NCBI RefSeq assembly: GCF_031846445.1
Contig: NZ_JAVRHR010000001.1
Coordinates: 868,001 to 932,000 of the forward strand
DNA: 64,000 nucleotides
Direction of reading: 5' to 3'
From: Croceitalea rosinachiae
GTDB lineage: Bacteria > Bacteroidota > Bacteroidia > Flavobacteriales > Flavobacteriaceae
The notes beneath the pieces are model-generated. The model did not search any database. It was not told where the DNA came from and saw only the letters and a list, made by a program, of their open reading frames with translations. Shown one piece after another: positions 1-8,572 of the stretch (positions are counted from its first letter, which is position 1; each line of letters begins with the position of its first letter). A program made the position numbers and the translations under genes.

Positions 1-387
1 CATGGCTCCTCCCATACCTTTTACCATTTTACCCGGGATTTTCCAATTAGCGATATCTCCATTCTCGGCAACCTCCATGGCACCTAAAATGGTCAAATCA
101 ACATGCTTTCCTCTAATCATAGCAAAACTAGTAGCAGAATCAAAAAAAGAAGCTCCCGGCAAAGTGGTAATAGTCTGCTTGCCAGCATTGATAATATCTG
201 CATCTTCTTCGCCTTCAAAAGGGAATGGGCCCATACCTAAAACTCCATTTTCACTCTGAAATTCAACACTGATGTCGTCACGTACAAAATTGGCCACCAA
301 AGTAGGAATACCGATACCCAGGTTTACATAATAACCATCTTGAACTTCTTGAGCAATTCGTTTTGCAATTCCGTTTTTGTCTAACAT
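1..387 (-). CDS. scoB: 3-oxoacid CoA-transferase subunit B (partial, C-terminus outside window)
   Basis: Half of the heterodimeric enzyme that moves CoA from succinyl-CoA to acetoacetate or a related 3-oxo acid, in ketone-body and short-chain acid metabolism in the cytoplasm. I translated the minus strand from the ATG at 387; the frame is open to the window edge and gives 129 residues. It begins MLDKNGIAKRIAQEV and contains SENGVLGMGP, the loop holding the catalytic glutamate that forms the glutamyl-CoA intermediate. The start directly abuts the stop of scoA (no spacer), so the two are surely co-transcribed and probably translationally coupled. The last part of the usual ~215-residue subunit lies beyond position 1. 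Confidence 0.93.
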   Translation of the reverse strand, partial: MLDKNGIAKRIAQEVQDGYYVNLGIGIPTLVANFVRDDISVEFQSENGVLGMGPFPFEGEEDADIINAGKQTITTLPGASFFDSATSFAMIRGKHVDLTILGAMEVAENGDIANWKIPGKMVKGMGGAM

Positions 388-1086
388 TTATCTTGCTATT
401 ACGGTTCGTTGCTCTATTCTTTTTTCGTAATTAGTTCCTTGAAAGATGCGGTTTACAAAAATTCCTGGAATATGTATTTCATTTGGATCTAAACTTCCTA
501 CCGGCATTAACTCCTCAACCTCAGCAACAGTGATCGTGGCTGCACCACACATACAAGGATTAAAATTACGTGCCGTTCCTTTGAAAATTAAATTCCCGAC
601 GTCATCACCTTTCCAAGCCTTAACAAAGGAAAAATCTGCCTTAAAAGCGCGCTCCAATATATGCATTTTCCCATCGAACTCTCTAGTTTCTTTACCTTCA
701 GCCACCTCGGTTCCATACCCTGCAGGAGTATAAAAAGCAGGAAACCCCGCTTGCGCAGCCCTGCATTTTTCAGCTAGAGTTCCTTGAGGGGTCAATTCCA
801 CTTCGAGTTCTCCACTCAACATTTGACGTTCAAATTCGTCATTCTCTCCGACATAAGAAGAAATCATTTTTTTTATTTGATGCTTCTGTAAAAGTAGTCC
901 CAAACCAAAATCATCTACCCCGGCATTATTCGAAATACAGGTAATATCTTTTATTCCCGATGCTACCAATTCAGCAATCGCATTCTCAGGGATACCACAG
1001 AGGCCAAAACCTCCCAACATAAATGTCATTCCATCTTCCACTCCCTTTAAAGCAGCCGATGCATTAGAAACTGTTTTTTTTATCAT
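388..1086 (-). CDS. scoA: 3-oxoacid CoA-transferase subunit A
   Basis: Alpha subunit of the same CoA-transferase; it supplies much of the CoA-binding part of the active site. The 232 residues match the family length. A glycine-rich GGFGLCGIPE stretch near residues 25-34 is the family signature, and CMCGAATIT lies in the C-terminal part. It is followed without spacer by scoB. Upstream, 14 bases separate it from the stop of the penicillin-binding protein gene on the same strand, so it may be read through from the peptidoglycan/gliding block, although the functions are unrelated. Confidence 0.95.
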   Translation of the reverse strand: MIKKTVSNASAALKGVEDGMTFMLGGFGLCGIPENAIAELVASGIKDITCISNNAGVDDFGLGLLLQKHQIKKMISSYVGENDEFERQMLSGELEVELTPQGTLAEKCRAAQAGFPAFYTPAGYGTEVAEGKETREFDGKMHILERAFKADFSFVKAWKGDDVGNLIFKGTARNFNPCMCGAATITVAEVEELMPVGSLDPNEIHIPGIFVNRIFQGTNYEKRIEQRTVIAR

Positions 1087-1100
1087 GACACATTAGTATA

Positions 1101-3434
1101 TTAGAAATCTAATTCATCTAAATCATCTTCTATATCCAATTCCTTTTTCATGTCTTCAATAATCTTGGTACAATCCACATTGATAGATAAATCTTCTGGT
1201 TCTTCAAAAGCATCCATTGAAATACCCAACTCTTCATTGGCATAATTTGCTTTCATGTATAAAGCCCATATTGGCAAGGCCATCGATGCTCCTTGACCAT
1301 AAAGTAACCTATTAAAATGTATAGAACGGTCATCACCTCCTACCCATACTCCGGTAACAAGGTTTGGGACCATACCCATAAACCATCCATCGCTTTGATT
1401 TTGGGTGGTGCCCGTCTTACCGGCAATAGGATTGGTCAATTCATAAGGATATCCGGTCACAATTTCTTTGTAAACAGTCTGTTCCTTTGCAAAAGAATGA
1501 CGAAGACGCCCACCTGAGCCATACTCAGTGACTCCTTCCATTAGGTTCACCATAGTATACGCTACGTCTTTGCTTAAAACATCTTTAGTCTCAGGAACGT
1601 ACTCATACAATACCGTACCATTTTTATCTTCAATTCTTGTAATCATGACAGGTTTAACATAAACACCTTGATTTGCAAATGTGCCATAGGCCCCTACCAT
1701 TTCATAAACATTTACATCTAAGGCCCCCAATGCGATGGAAGGTACTTCAAGAATCTCTCGAGAGAGCCCCATATTCTTTGCAATTGAAACTACCGAGCCT
1801 GGTCCAACCTCATCTATAAGCCTTGCTGTTACCGTATTGACTGAATTTGCCAAAGCATTTTTTAGAGTTTTGTTCTTGCCAGAATATTTTCCATCTGAAT
1901 TTTTTGGGCACCATGCCTCCATATTTCCATGCTTTAAAGGCTCAATGCAGTATTGAGAGTCAGGTAAAGAGTCACATGGAGAATATCTCAACTGGTCAAT
2001 GGCAGCTGCATAGACAAAAGGTTTAAAAGTTGAGCCAGCTTGTCGCGCCCCTTGAATCACATTATCGTATTGAAAGTGCTTGTAATCAACACCTCCAACC
2101 CAAGCTTTTACATGCCCCGTTTGTGGCTCCATAGACATCATGGCCGTGCGTAAAAAGGTCTTATAATATCTGATAGAATCTAGTGGGGTCATTATAGTAT
2201 CTTTTTCATAAGAATCACTATTCCAATCAAAAACTATCATTTCTGTTTCTTTGTTAAACGATGATCTTATTTCATTTTCAGATTTCCCTTGACTTTTTAG
2301 CACCCTCCATCGATCTGATGTTTTCATGGCCCTTTCCATAATATTATCAATCTCAAAGGTTTCAAGATCTAAGAACGGAGTAGTCGGATTACGTTCTGGT
2401 GTGTTTTGAACAAAAAACTCAGTTTGTAGCCTTGACATATGTGCCTCTACAGCATCTTCTGCATTCTTTTGCATTCTAGAATCAAGCGTAGTGAAAATCT
2501 TTAATCCGTCTTTATAAATATTGTAGGTTTCACCATCTGGTTTCGGATTTGCTTTCACCCAGCGGTTCAACCAACGTTGCATATACATTCTAAAATAAGT
2601 CGCTAAGCCTTCACGATGCGATTCAGGATTATAATTTAGATTTAATGGCAGCTTTTGTAAAGAATCTTTCGTTTTTTGATCTAGATAGCCATACTTAGCC
2701 ATTTGTGCAAGTACTACATTACGCCTATTTTTTGTTCCTTCTGGATTTCTGCTTGGACGTGGATTATACAATGACGAGTTCTTAAACATTCCAACAAGCA
2801 TAGCAGATTCCTCAATTCGAAGTTCTTTAGGTTCTTTACCAAAATAAATACGGGAGGCAGAACGGATGCCATCAGCGTTATTGCCAAAATCGTAAATATT
2901 GAAATACATCCCTATAATTTCTTCTTTGGTATATTGGCGTTCTAAGCGCGTTGCCAATACCCATTCTTTAATTTTTTGGGTTACCGCTTGAAACTTGTTT
3001 CTAGAACGTACTCCTACGAAAAGCTGCCTCGCTAGTTGTTGTGAAATTGTACTTGCTCCACCTTTTGAACCCAAGTAAACAAATGCCCTTAAAGTCCCTC
3101 TAGCGTCAATACCGGCATGATTAAAAAAACGTGCATCTTCAGTTGCAACCAATGCATCAACTAAGTTTTTTGGTAAATCTTTATAGTCAACAGGGGTTCG
3201 GTTATCATCAAGATATAACTTCCCTAGAGTTGCCCCGTCTGATGCAATGAATTCTGTGGCCAAATTGGTTTCCGGGTTTTCTAAATATTCATATTCAGGC
3301 ATTTCACCAAAAGCTCCCCATGAAGCTAATAGAAAGATTAATGCTGCCGCCAAAATGCCTGAACCAAATAAAATCCAGAACCATTTGATAAACTTAAAAT
3401 TACTCTTCTTCTGTTTTTTTTTAGCCTGTGCCAT
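1101..3434 (-). CDS. Class A penicillin-binding protein 1A (glycosyltransferase/transpeptidase)
   Basis: Bifunctional peptidoglycan synthase that polymerises glycan strands from lipid II and cross-links peptides, anchored in the inner membrane. It has 777 residues: a basic N-terminus, one membrane segment at about 17-39, then a GT51 domain with the catalytic glutamate motif EDARFFNHAGID (E99). The transpeptidase domain shows all three motifs: STFK (Ser468, Lys471), SVN (531-533) and KTGT (673-676). The C-terminus is very acidic (DIEDDLDELDF). The ATG overlaps the gldH stop by one base (TAATG), indicating coupling. This ricT-gldH-PBP1A order is familiar to me from Flavobacteriaceae. Confidence 0.96.
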   Translation of the reverse strand: MAQAKKKQKKSNFKFIKWFWILFGSGILAAALIFLLASWGAFGEMPEYEYLENPETNLATEFIASDGATLGKLYLDDNRTPVDYKDLPKNLVDALVATEDARFFNHAGIDARGTLRAFVYLGSKGGASTISQQLARQLFVGVRSRNKFQAVTQKIKEWVLATRLERQYTKEEIIGMYFNIYDFGNNADGIRSASRIYFGKEPKELRIEESAMLVGMFKNSSLYNPRPSRNPEGTKNRRNVVLAQMAKYGYLDQKTKDSLQKLPLNLNYNPESHREGLATYFRMYMQRWLNRWVKANPKPDGETYNIYKDGLKIFTTLDSRMQKNAEDAVEAHMSRLQTEFFVQNTPERNPTTPFLDLETFEIDNIMERAMKTSDRWRVLKSQGKSENEIRSSFNKETEMIVFDWNSDSYEKDTIMTPLDSIRYYKTFLRTAMMSMEPQTGHVKAWVGGVDYKHFQYDNVIQGARQAGSTFKPFVYAAAIDQLRYSPCDSLPDSQYCIEPLKHGNMEAWCPKNSDGKYSGKNKTLKNALANSVNTVTARLIDEVGPGSVVSIAKNMGLSREILEVPSIALGALDVNVYEMVGAYGTFANQGVYVKPVMITRIEDKNGTVLYEYVPETKDVLSKDVAYTMVNLMEGVTEYGSGGRLRHSFAKEQTVYKEIVTGYPYELTNPIAGKTGTTQNQSDGWFMGMVPNLVTGVWVGGDDRSIHFNRLLYGQGASMALPIWALYMKANYANEELGISMDAFEEPEDLSINVDCTKIIEDMKKELDIEDDLDELDF

Positions 3435-3922
3435 TAGGGGAAGGGTGTTTTTTCAATTTGGAGACCAATGTCCGTAATACCTTTTAATTCTTGGATACCG
3501 CCAACAGCTCCATTTTTTCTCATAGCATGAGATATACTAAAATTATATACGCCAGAATCAGCAAAAACGATGTTTTCACGAAACCACAATTTACTTTCTT
3601 TGATGCTTCCCATGCCCTTGCCCAGCCATGAACCATCTGGTAGAGTCATTTCAAATTCTAAAGTATCTATAACTGTTTCTCCATTGGGAGACTCCATTTC
3701 TGTAATCAAAAACAGGTTGCTAAACTCATAAGAGTTATCATTTCTAACATTGATAAAAATATGATGTTTAGAAAGAGAGTCTGATGGTGAAAAATTGAAA
3801 TTTAGCGTATTATCAGCTTTCCAAATACCATTGTTTAAGCTTTTATATTCTGAATGTTCCAAGTTGGTCTCACAAGCCTGGATTAAAAAAATAAATAGTA
3901 TAAAGAAAATCTTATTAGCCAT
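3434..3922 (-). CDS. gldH: Gliding motility lipoprotein GldH
   Basis: Lipoprotein required for gliding and for proper type IX secretion in Flavobacterium; its precise role is not settled. I place the start at the ATG at 3922 because it gives a short lipoprotein signal (MANKIFFILFIFLIQAC, lipid-modified Cys17); a longer in-frame reading from a TTG at 4006 would only add sequence antisense-free but inside ricT. The result is 162 residues, the usual GldH size, with the family-like LPDGSWLGKGMGSIKES segment. It overlaps the 3' end of ricT by 8 bases and the PBP gene by 1, so all three form one operon. Confidence 0.9.
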   Translation of the reverse strand: MANKIFFILFIFLIQACETNLEHSEYKSLNNGIWKADNTLNFNFSPSDSLSKHHIFINVRNDNSYEFSNLFLITEMESPNGETVIDTLEFEMTLPDGSWLGKGMGSIKESKLWFRENIVFADSGVYNFSISHAMRKNGAVGGIQELKGITDIGLQIEKTPFP

Positions 3923-5087
3923 TTTTTGCAGTTGCTTTATGATTTTTTGACCTTCTTTTCTTATTGTTCCTTTTGTTATTGCGCTTTTTCTTTTTGGGTT
4001 TGTCAAATCGATTCAAGCTATCTTGACCGACTACGTTTTCAAAAACTAACTTTTCTTCAGAAATAGTCTCAACCACATATCCTTCTAGACTGGTGACTTT
4101 TTTATTTATCTTATTCAGTTCAAGTATTTCCAATACCTGGTCCTTATGGAGAGCATGCCAATTTGCAGGATCGTCCTTATATGAAAACCAAAGCATTTCC
4201 TTAAAAATATCTGCTTTTTGGCAAAAAGCCACTCCTTTTTCTGTTTGTAATTTGGAGTCTTGAGAAGGAAAATCTTTAAGTGCATCTAAGTACATATCCA
4301 GCTCATAATTGAGGCAGCATTTTAGCTTTCCACATTGACCAGCTAATTTTTGAGGGTTCAGTGCCAATTGTTGATATCTCGCAGATGCTGTACTTACCGA
4401 TCTAAAATCTGTAAGCCAAGTAGAGCAACATAACTCTCGCCCGCATGACCCGATTCCCCCAAGTCGCTGCGCTTCTTGTCTATACCCTATCTGACGCATT
4501 TCGATACGAATGCTAAAGGCCTTGGCCATATCTTTGATCAGTTGACGAAAATCAACGCGATCTTCTGCGGTATAGTAAAAAGTGGCCTTAGACCCATCCC
4601 CTTGAAATTCAACATCACTGAGTTTCATTTCTAGCTTTAATGCTATGGCAATTTCTCTAGAACGCTTTTGAATCTCAGGTTCTTTATCTCGACATTTCTG
4701 CCATATATCAATATCTCGTTGTGAGGCTTTTCTATAAATTTTTGGCAAATCCTTGTTGTCAAAAGCTACTTTTTTTCGCTTCATCTGAACTTTTACCAAC
4801 TCTCCCGTTAAGGTTATCATGCCAACGTCATGGCCAGATTTTGCTTGAGTGGCGACAATGTCACCAATGGATAAAGAAAGGTTTTCCGTGTTTCTAAAGA
4901 ATTCTTTTCTGCTATTCTTAAAACGGACTTCTACACAATCAAAGGGTTTTTGACCATTTGGAAGCGACATATTAGAAAGCCAATCGAAAACTGTAAGCTT
5001 GTTACAACCATCTGTGCCGCAAGTACCATTGTTCTTACATCCACGCGGCTGTCCATCCTTACCAGTTGAACAACTGCTACATCCCAT
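3915..5087 (-). CDS. ricT: PSP1-domain protein, RicT/YaaT-like
   Basis: Homologue of RicT (YaaT), which in Bacillus works in an Fe-S containing complex affecting RNA processing and phosphorelays; its function in Bacteroidota is less clear. It has 390 residues. The N-terminus is cysteine-rich (MGCSSCSTGKDGQPRGC followed by two more cysteines), a central PSP1 region carries GSCGRELCCSTWL and GQCGKLKCCLNYE, and the tail is strongly basic (KKKKRNNKRNNKKRR). The extra N-terminal cysteines could bind a metal cluster; that is inference. It is first in the ricT-gldH-PBP1A operon. Confidence 0.88.
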   Translation of the reverse strand: MGCSSCSTGKDGQPRGCKNNGTCGTDGCNKLTVFDWLSNMSLPNGQKPFDCVEVRFKNSRKEFFRNTENLSLSIGDIVATQAKSGHDVGMITLTGELVKVQMKRKKVAFDNKDLPKIYRKASQRDIDIWQKCRDKEPEIQKRSREIAIALKLEMKLSDVEFQGDGSKATFYYTAEDRVDFRQLIKDMAKAFSIRIEMRQIGYRQEAQRLGGIGSCGRELCCSTWLTDFRSVSTASARYQQLALNPQKLAGQCGKLKCCLNYELDMYLDALKDFPSQDSKLQTEKGVAFCQKADIFKEMLWFSYKDDPANWHALHKDQVLEILELNKINKKVTSLEGYVVETISEEKLVFENVVGQDSLNRFDKPKKKKRNNKRNNKKRRSKNHKATAKNG

Positions 5088-5190
5088 ATTATATATCTTG
5101 ACTTAAGGAAGTTTTTGAACAAAATTCCTTAAAAAGGGTTCATATTTAACTCAATAGTAAAGATAGCATAATTTAAGTTGTTGCTAAATG

Positions 5191-6222
5191 TTACTTTTTA
5201 AACTTTAGTACCTCTGAACGCCCTTTCTTAAATATTTTATTGCTCGCATGCTTTCCTTTTCTAAGCTTTTTCTGTTCTTCAAAAGGGAGCTCATGAATCT
5301 CTTTACAACTATCAGAGCAACAATTGTTCATGGTTTCTGCGCAACTTTCGCATTGGATAAAAAGAAGATGACATGCTTCATTTGCGCAGTTAACATGAGT
5401 ATCACAAGGGCTGCCACATTGATGACAACTCGCAATGATGTCATCAGAAATTCGTTCACCACGCCGGTGATCAAAAACAAAGTTTTTGCCTAAAAATTTA
5501 TTTTCCAGATTTTTTGTGTTAACCTGTCGGGTATATTCAATGATACCACCTTCTAGCTGGTATACTTGTTTAAAGCCTTTATGTTTGTAATAGGCGCTTG
5601 CCTTCTCACAACGGATTCCACCAGTGCAATACATGACTAGTTTTTTATTCTCTTTATGGTCAGCCAAATCTTCTTCAATAATATCAAGAGAGTCTCGAAA
5701 CGTATCAACATCAGGGGTAATGGCATTCTTAAAATGTCCTATTTCACTTTCATAATGATTGCGCATATCAACCAAAATAGTATCTGGATCTTCAATTAGT
5801 TCATTGAATTTCGCGGCATTTACATGAACACCTTTATTGGTAACATCAAAAGTTTCATCATTTAAACCGTCAGCAACAATTTTATGCCTGATCTTAACTT
5901 TTAATTTTAAGAATGATTTGTTGTCTTGCTCGATAGCAATATTCAGTCTAACGTTCTCCAAAAAAGAAATACTATCCAAATGGGTTTTGAAAATTTCAAA
6001 ATTTTCGGCTGGTATAGACAGCTGGGCATTTATACCTTCATGAGCAATATAAATCCTGCCAAGAACAGCCATTTGATCCCAATGAATAAATAGATGATTT
6101 CTAAAAATTTGTGTGTTTTTGATGTGCGCATATGCATAGAAAGAGATTGTAAGACGTTCTTGGCCCGCTTGCTCAATGAGTTTTGCCCTTTCTTTCGCAC
6201 TTAATGTATTGTACAGTTGCAT
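5191..6222 (-). CDS. trhO: tRNA uridine(34) hydroxylase TrhO (rhodanese family)
   Basis: Oxygen-dependent enzyme that hydroxylates U34 of tRNA (5-hydroxyuridine), the first step toward wobble modifications. The 343-residue protein has an N-terminal acylphosphatase-like part, a rhodanese domain with the catalytic loop CTGGIRC (Cys199 to Cys204), and a C-terminal cysteine-rich tail (pattern HQCGSPC, CANEAC, CESC, CCSDSC) typical of the TrhO/YceA family and possibly zinc-binding. It stands alone on the minus strand, divergent from recA. Confidence 0.93.
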   Translation of the reverse strand: MQLYNTLSAKERAKLIEQAGQERLTISFYAYAHIKNTQIFRNHLFIHWDQMAVLGRIYIAHEGINAQLSIPAENFEIFKTHLDSISFLENVRLNIAIEQDNKSFLKLKVKIRHKIVADGLNDETFDVTNKGVHVNAAKFNELIEDPDTILVDMRNHYESEIGHFKNAITPDVDTFRDSLDIIEEDLADHKENKKLVMYCTGGIRCEKASAYYKHKGFKQVYQLEGGIIEYTRQVNTKNLENKFLGKNFVFDHRRGERISDDIIASCHQCGSPCDTHVNCANEACHLLFIQCESCAETMNNCCSDSCKEIHELPFEEQKKLRKGKHASNKIFKKGRSEVLKFKK

Positions 6223-6273
6223 GCTATACCAATAGTTTAAGTTGAAAATAAATTACCCTACAAAAATAGACAT

Positions 6274-6306
6274 TAAAATAAAAAGGCATCCTGGGGAGGA
6301 TGCCTT
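6274..6306 (-). terminator. Intrinsic terminator (minus strand) between trhO and recA
   Basis: A perfect 10-bp stem (AAGGCATCCT / AGGATGCCTT) with a GGGG loop. Read on the minus strand it is followed by TTTTTATTTTAA, the form of a Rho-independent terminator. It sits upstream of trhO and 8 bases after the stop of a short minus-strand coding remnant (6314-6418), so it probably belonged to that lost gene. It may now insulate trhO from antisense transcription out of recA. Confidence 0.7.
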
Positions 6307-6313
6307 ATGACCA

Positions 6314-6418
6314 CTATTTTTCCTTTTCATAGATAAAAGTCGTATCAAGTGGTCTTGAAACTTTAAAACCTAAAGTTTTATATGTATTTGAATTAGCCTT
6401 TATAAGGATGTATTTTTT
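6314..6418 (-). pseudogene. C-terminal remnant of an unidentified protein gene
   Basis: A stop-to-stop minus-strand frame of 34 codons with no possible ATG, GTG or TTG start, ending at TAG (6314-6316). The peptide has protein-like composition (contains YKTLGFKVSRPLDTTFIYEK) and its stop is followed 8 bases later by an intact intrinsic terminator. I read this as the last piece of a gene whose 5' part has been lost or replaced by the recA promoter region. The family is not recognised. A chance frame cannot be excluded. Confidence 0.35.
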
Positions 6419-6488
6419 TTAATTGGTTGCGTTGCTGCCCAAAAATGACAAAGAAATACTATTTTAGTCGTCTAACTTTTTTCTAATT

Positions 6489-7496
6489 ATGAGCAACGAG
6501 AACGAGGCAAAATTAAAAGCATTAAAACTTACCCTAGATAAACTAGATAAAACATATGGAAAAGGTGCTGTCATGAAAATGGGCGACAGTGTGATTGAAG
6601 ATGTTGAAGTAATTCCATCTGGCTCTTTAGGTCTAGATATAGCCTTAGGTGTTAGTGGATACCCTAGAGGTCGGGTTGTCGAAATTTACGGTCCGGAATC
6701 TTCAGGTAAAACGACCTTGACACTTCATGCCATAGCTGAAGCTCAAAAAAATGGGGGAATTGCAGCTTTTATAGACGCAGAGCATGCATTTGACCGTTTT
6801 TATGCAAAAAAATTAGGAGTTGACATTGATAATTTGATTATATCGCAACCAGATAATGGAGAACAAGCATTGGAAATAGCGGATAACCTAATCCGTTCTG
6901 GGGCAATAGATATTGTAATTGTCGATTCAGTTGCGGCCCTTACCCCAAAAAGTGAAATAGAAGGTGAAATGGGCGATTCAAAAATGGGGCTTCATGCACG
7001 TTTAATGTCACAAGCACTTCGTAAATTAACTGGTTCTATTAGCAAGACCAATTGTACCGTAATATTTATCAACCAATTACGTGAAAAAATTGGTGTTATG
7101 TTTGGTAATCCAGAGACGACTACCGGAGGTAATGCACTAAAATTTTACGCTTCAGTGAGATTGGATATTCGCAGATCTACACAGATAAAAAGTACAGAAG
7201 GTGAGGTTTTGGGCAACAAAACAAGGGTTAAGGTTGTTAAAAACAAAGTAGCTCCACCCTTTAAAACGGCTGAGTTTGATATTATGTATGGTGCGGGAAT
7301 TTCAAAAGTTGGCGAAATTCTTGACCTTGGCGTAGCCTATGAAATTGTAAAGAAAAGTGGTTCTTGGTTCAGTTACGGCGACACCAAATTAGGGCAAGGT
7401 AGAGATGCCGTTAAAAACTTACTTGAAGACAACCCAGAACTATCTGAAGAGTTGGAAGCAAAAATTAAAGAGGCAATTAAAACAGTGAAAGAATAA
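6489..7496 (+). CDS. recA: Recombinase RecA
   Basis: DNA-dependent ATPase that forms filaments on single-stranded DNA, catalyses strand exchange and promotes LexA-type self-cleavage. The 335 residues are near the family norm with a short C-terminus. Walker A is GPESSGKT (residues 68-75); further on it has the family segments VDSVAALTPKSEIEGEMGD and NQLREKIGVMFGNPE. Monocistronic: the flanking gene is divergent and 86 bases follow before the next start. I found no LexA box I could defend upstream. Confidence 0.98.
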   Translation: MSNENEAKLKALKLTLDKLDKTYGKGAVMKMGDSVIEDVEVIPSGSLGLDIALGVSGYPRGRVVEIYGPESSGKTTLTLHAIAEAQKNGGIAAFIDAEHAFDRFYAKKLGVDIDNLIISQPDNGEQALEIADNLIRSGAIDIVIVDSVAALTPKSEIEGEMGDSKMGLHARLMSQALRKLTGSISKTNCTVIFINQLREKIGVMFGNPETTTGGNALKFYASVRLDIRRSTQIKSTEGEVLGNKTRVKVVKNKVAPPFKTAEFDIMYGAGISKVGEILDLGVAYEIVKKSGSWFSYGDTKLGQGRDAVKNLLEDNPELSEELEAKIKEAIKTVKE

Positions 7497-7582
7497 ATCT
7501 GTTTTGTTTTCTTACTTTATAGCACCCTAAATACGCAACCCTAGCGTTATACTTACATCTATATATTTAAGTATAATCGGTT

Positions 7583-8011
7583 ATGATGAAGAAGGTATTC
7601 GCAATTCTAGGCCTAATGGTTGTTTTTTCTTTCTATGGTTGTGATATAGAATCAGGAGAGAATTTTCAATTCATCTCTCTTAAAATTACTGCTGTAGCCT
7701 TACCAGAGAGTTTTGAGCAAAATACCAGCCATAATATTCAGGTAACCTATGAGAGGCCAGACAACTGTACTTTTTTTGAAGGTTTTGACGTATTTGAAGT
7801 TGATTTAAATACAAGGAGTATTGTCGCCATAGGGTCACTCTTAAAAATGGATGAATGTGCTTTAATGCAAGATGAGGTTAATACCTCATTTGAATTCATA
7901 GCATTAAATACGAGCTCGTATACTTTAAGATTTTATTCTGGGGATGATGAAAATGGAAACCCTATATACCTCGAATATGTTATTCCTGTTATACCTGAAG
8001 GTGTCAATTAA
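7583..8011 (+). CDS. Small lipoprotein of unknown function
   Basis: 142 residues with a lipoprotein signal (MMKKVFAILG..., lipobox FSFYGC, Cys20). The first two codons are both ATG, so the start is 7583 or 7586. The mature part is acidic and has two further cysteines that could pair; no family is recognised. It lies 20 bases before the ECF sigma factor gene on the same strand, so it is probably the first gene of the lipoprotein / sigma factor / anti-sigma-like operon and may be under that regulator's control. Confidence 0.75.
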   Translation: MMKKVFAILGLMVVFSFYGCDIESGENFQFISLKITAVALPESFEQNTSHNIQVTYERPDNCTFFEGFDVFEVDLNTRSIVAIGSLLKMDECALMQDEVNTSFEFIALNTSSYTLRFYSGDDENGNPIYLEYVIPVIPEGVN

Positions 8012-8031
8012 TTTTAACCTAACCAACTATT

Positions 8032-8562
8032 TTGAGTCTTGAAGAACTCATAGATAACTGTAAAAAAGGGCAACGAAAGTCACAAGAAGAATTATACCGA
8101 AAATATTCCGGTATTCTTTTCGGAATGTGTCTTAAATATTCGCGCAATAAAACAGAGGCCGAAGATAATCTTCATGACAGCTTTATGACCATTTTTGATA
8201 AAATTGGTCAGTTTAATCACAAAGGCTCCTTTGAAGGATGGATAAAGCGAATTACTGTCAACACGGTTTTACAGAAATACAGAAAAGAAAGGCATTTGGA
8301 TGTGGTTACAGAGAATTATGGCGAAGTAATGGATGTTGAAGTAAAAGAAAGCGATATAAGCCTATCACGTTTGCTAGCCTATATTCAAGAATTGCCCAAT
8401 AAATATCGTCTCACTTTTAATCTTTATGTAATGGATGGTCATTCTCATAAAGAAATTAGCGAGATGCTCGGAACATCGACCGGAACATCAAAATCGAACT
8501 TAGCGCGAGCTAGAATGATTTTAAAAGAAAAAATAGAAAAAGAAAATATAAACATTGCTTAA
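8032..8562 (+). CDS. ECF-type RNA polymerase sigma factor
   Basis: Sigma-70 family factor of the extracytoplasmic function class. The 176 residues cover region 2 (about 20-90, with the KYSRNKTEAEDNLHDSFM core) and region 4 (about 120-170, helix-turn-helix around HSHKEISEMLGTSTGTSKSN). No ATG fits; translation must use the TTG at 8032, which gives the common flavobacterial opening MSLEELIDNCKKG. Its 3' end is 10 bases before the start of a protein with an anti-sigma-like N-terminus, its likely regulator. Confidence 0.92.
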   Translation: MSLEELIDNCKKGQRKSQEELYRKYSGILFGMCLKYSRNKTEAEDNLHDSFMTIFDKIGQFNHKGSFEGWIKRITVNTVLQKYRKERHLDVVTENYGEVMDVEVKESDISLSRLLAYIQELPNKYRLTFNLYVMDGHSHKEISEMLGTSTGTSKSNLARARMILKEKIEKENINIA

Positions 8563-8572
8563 TCTTTTAAGG

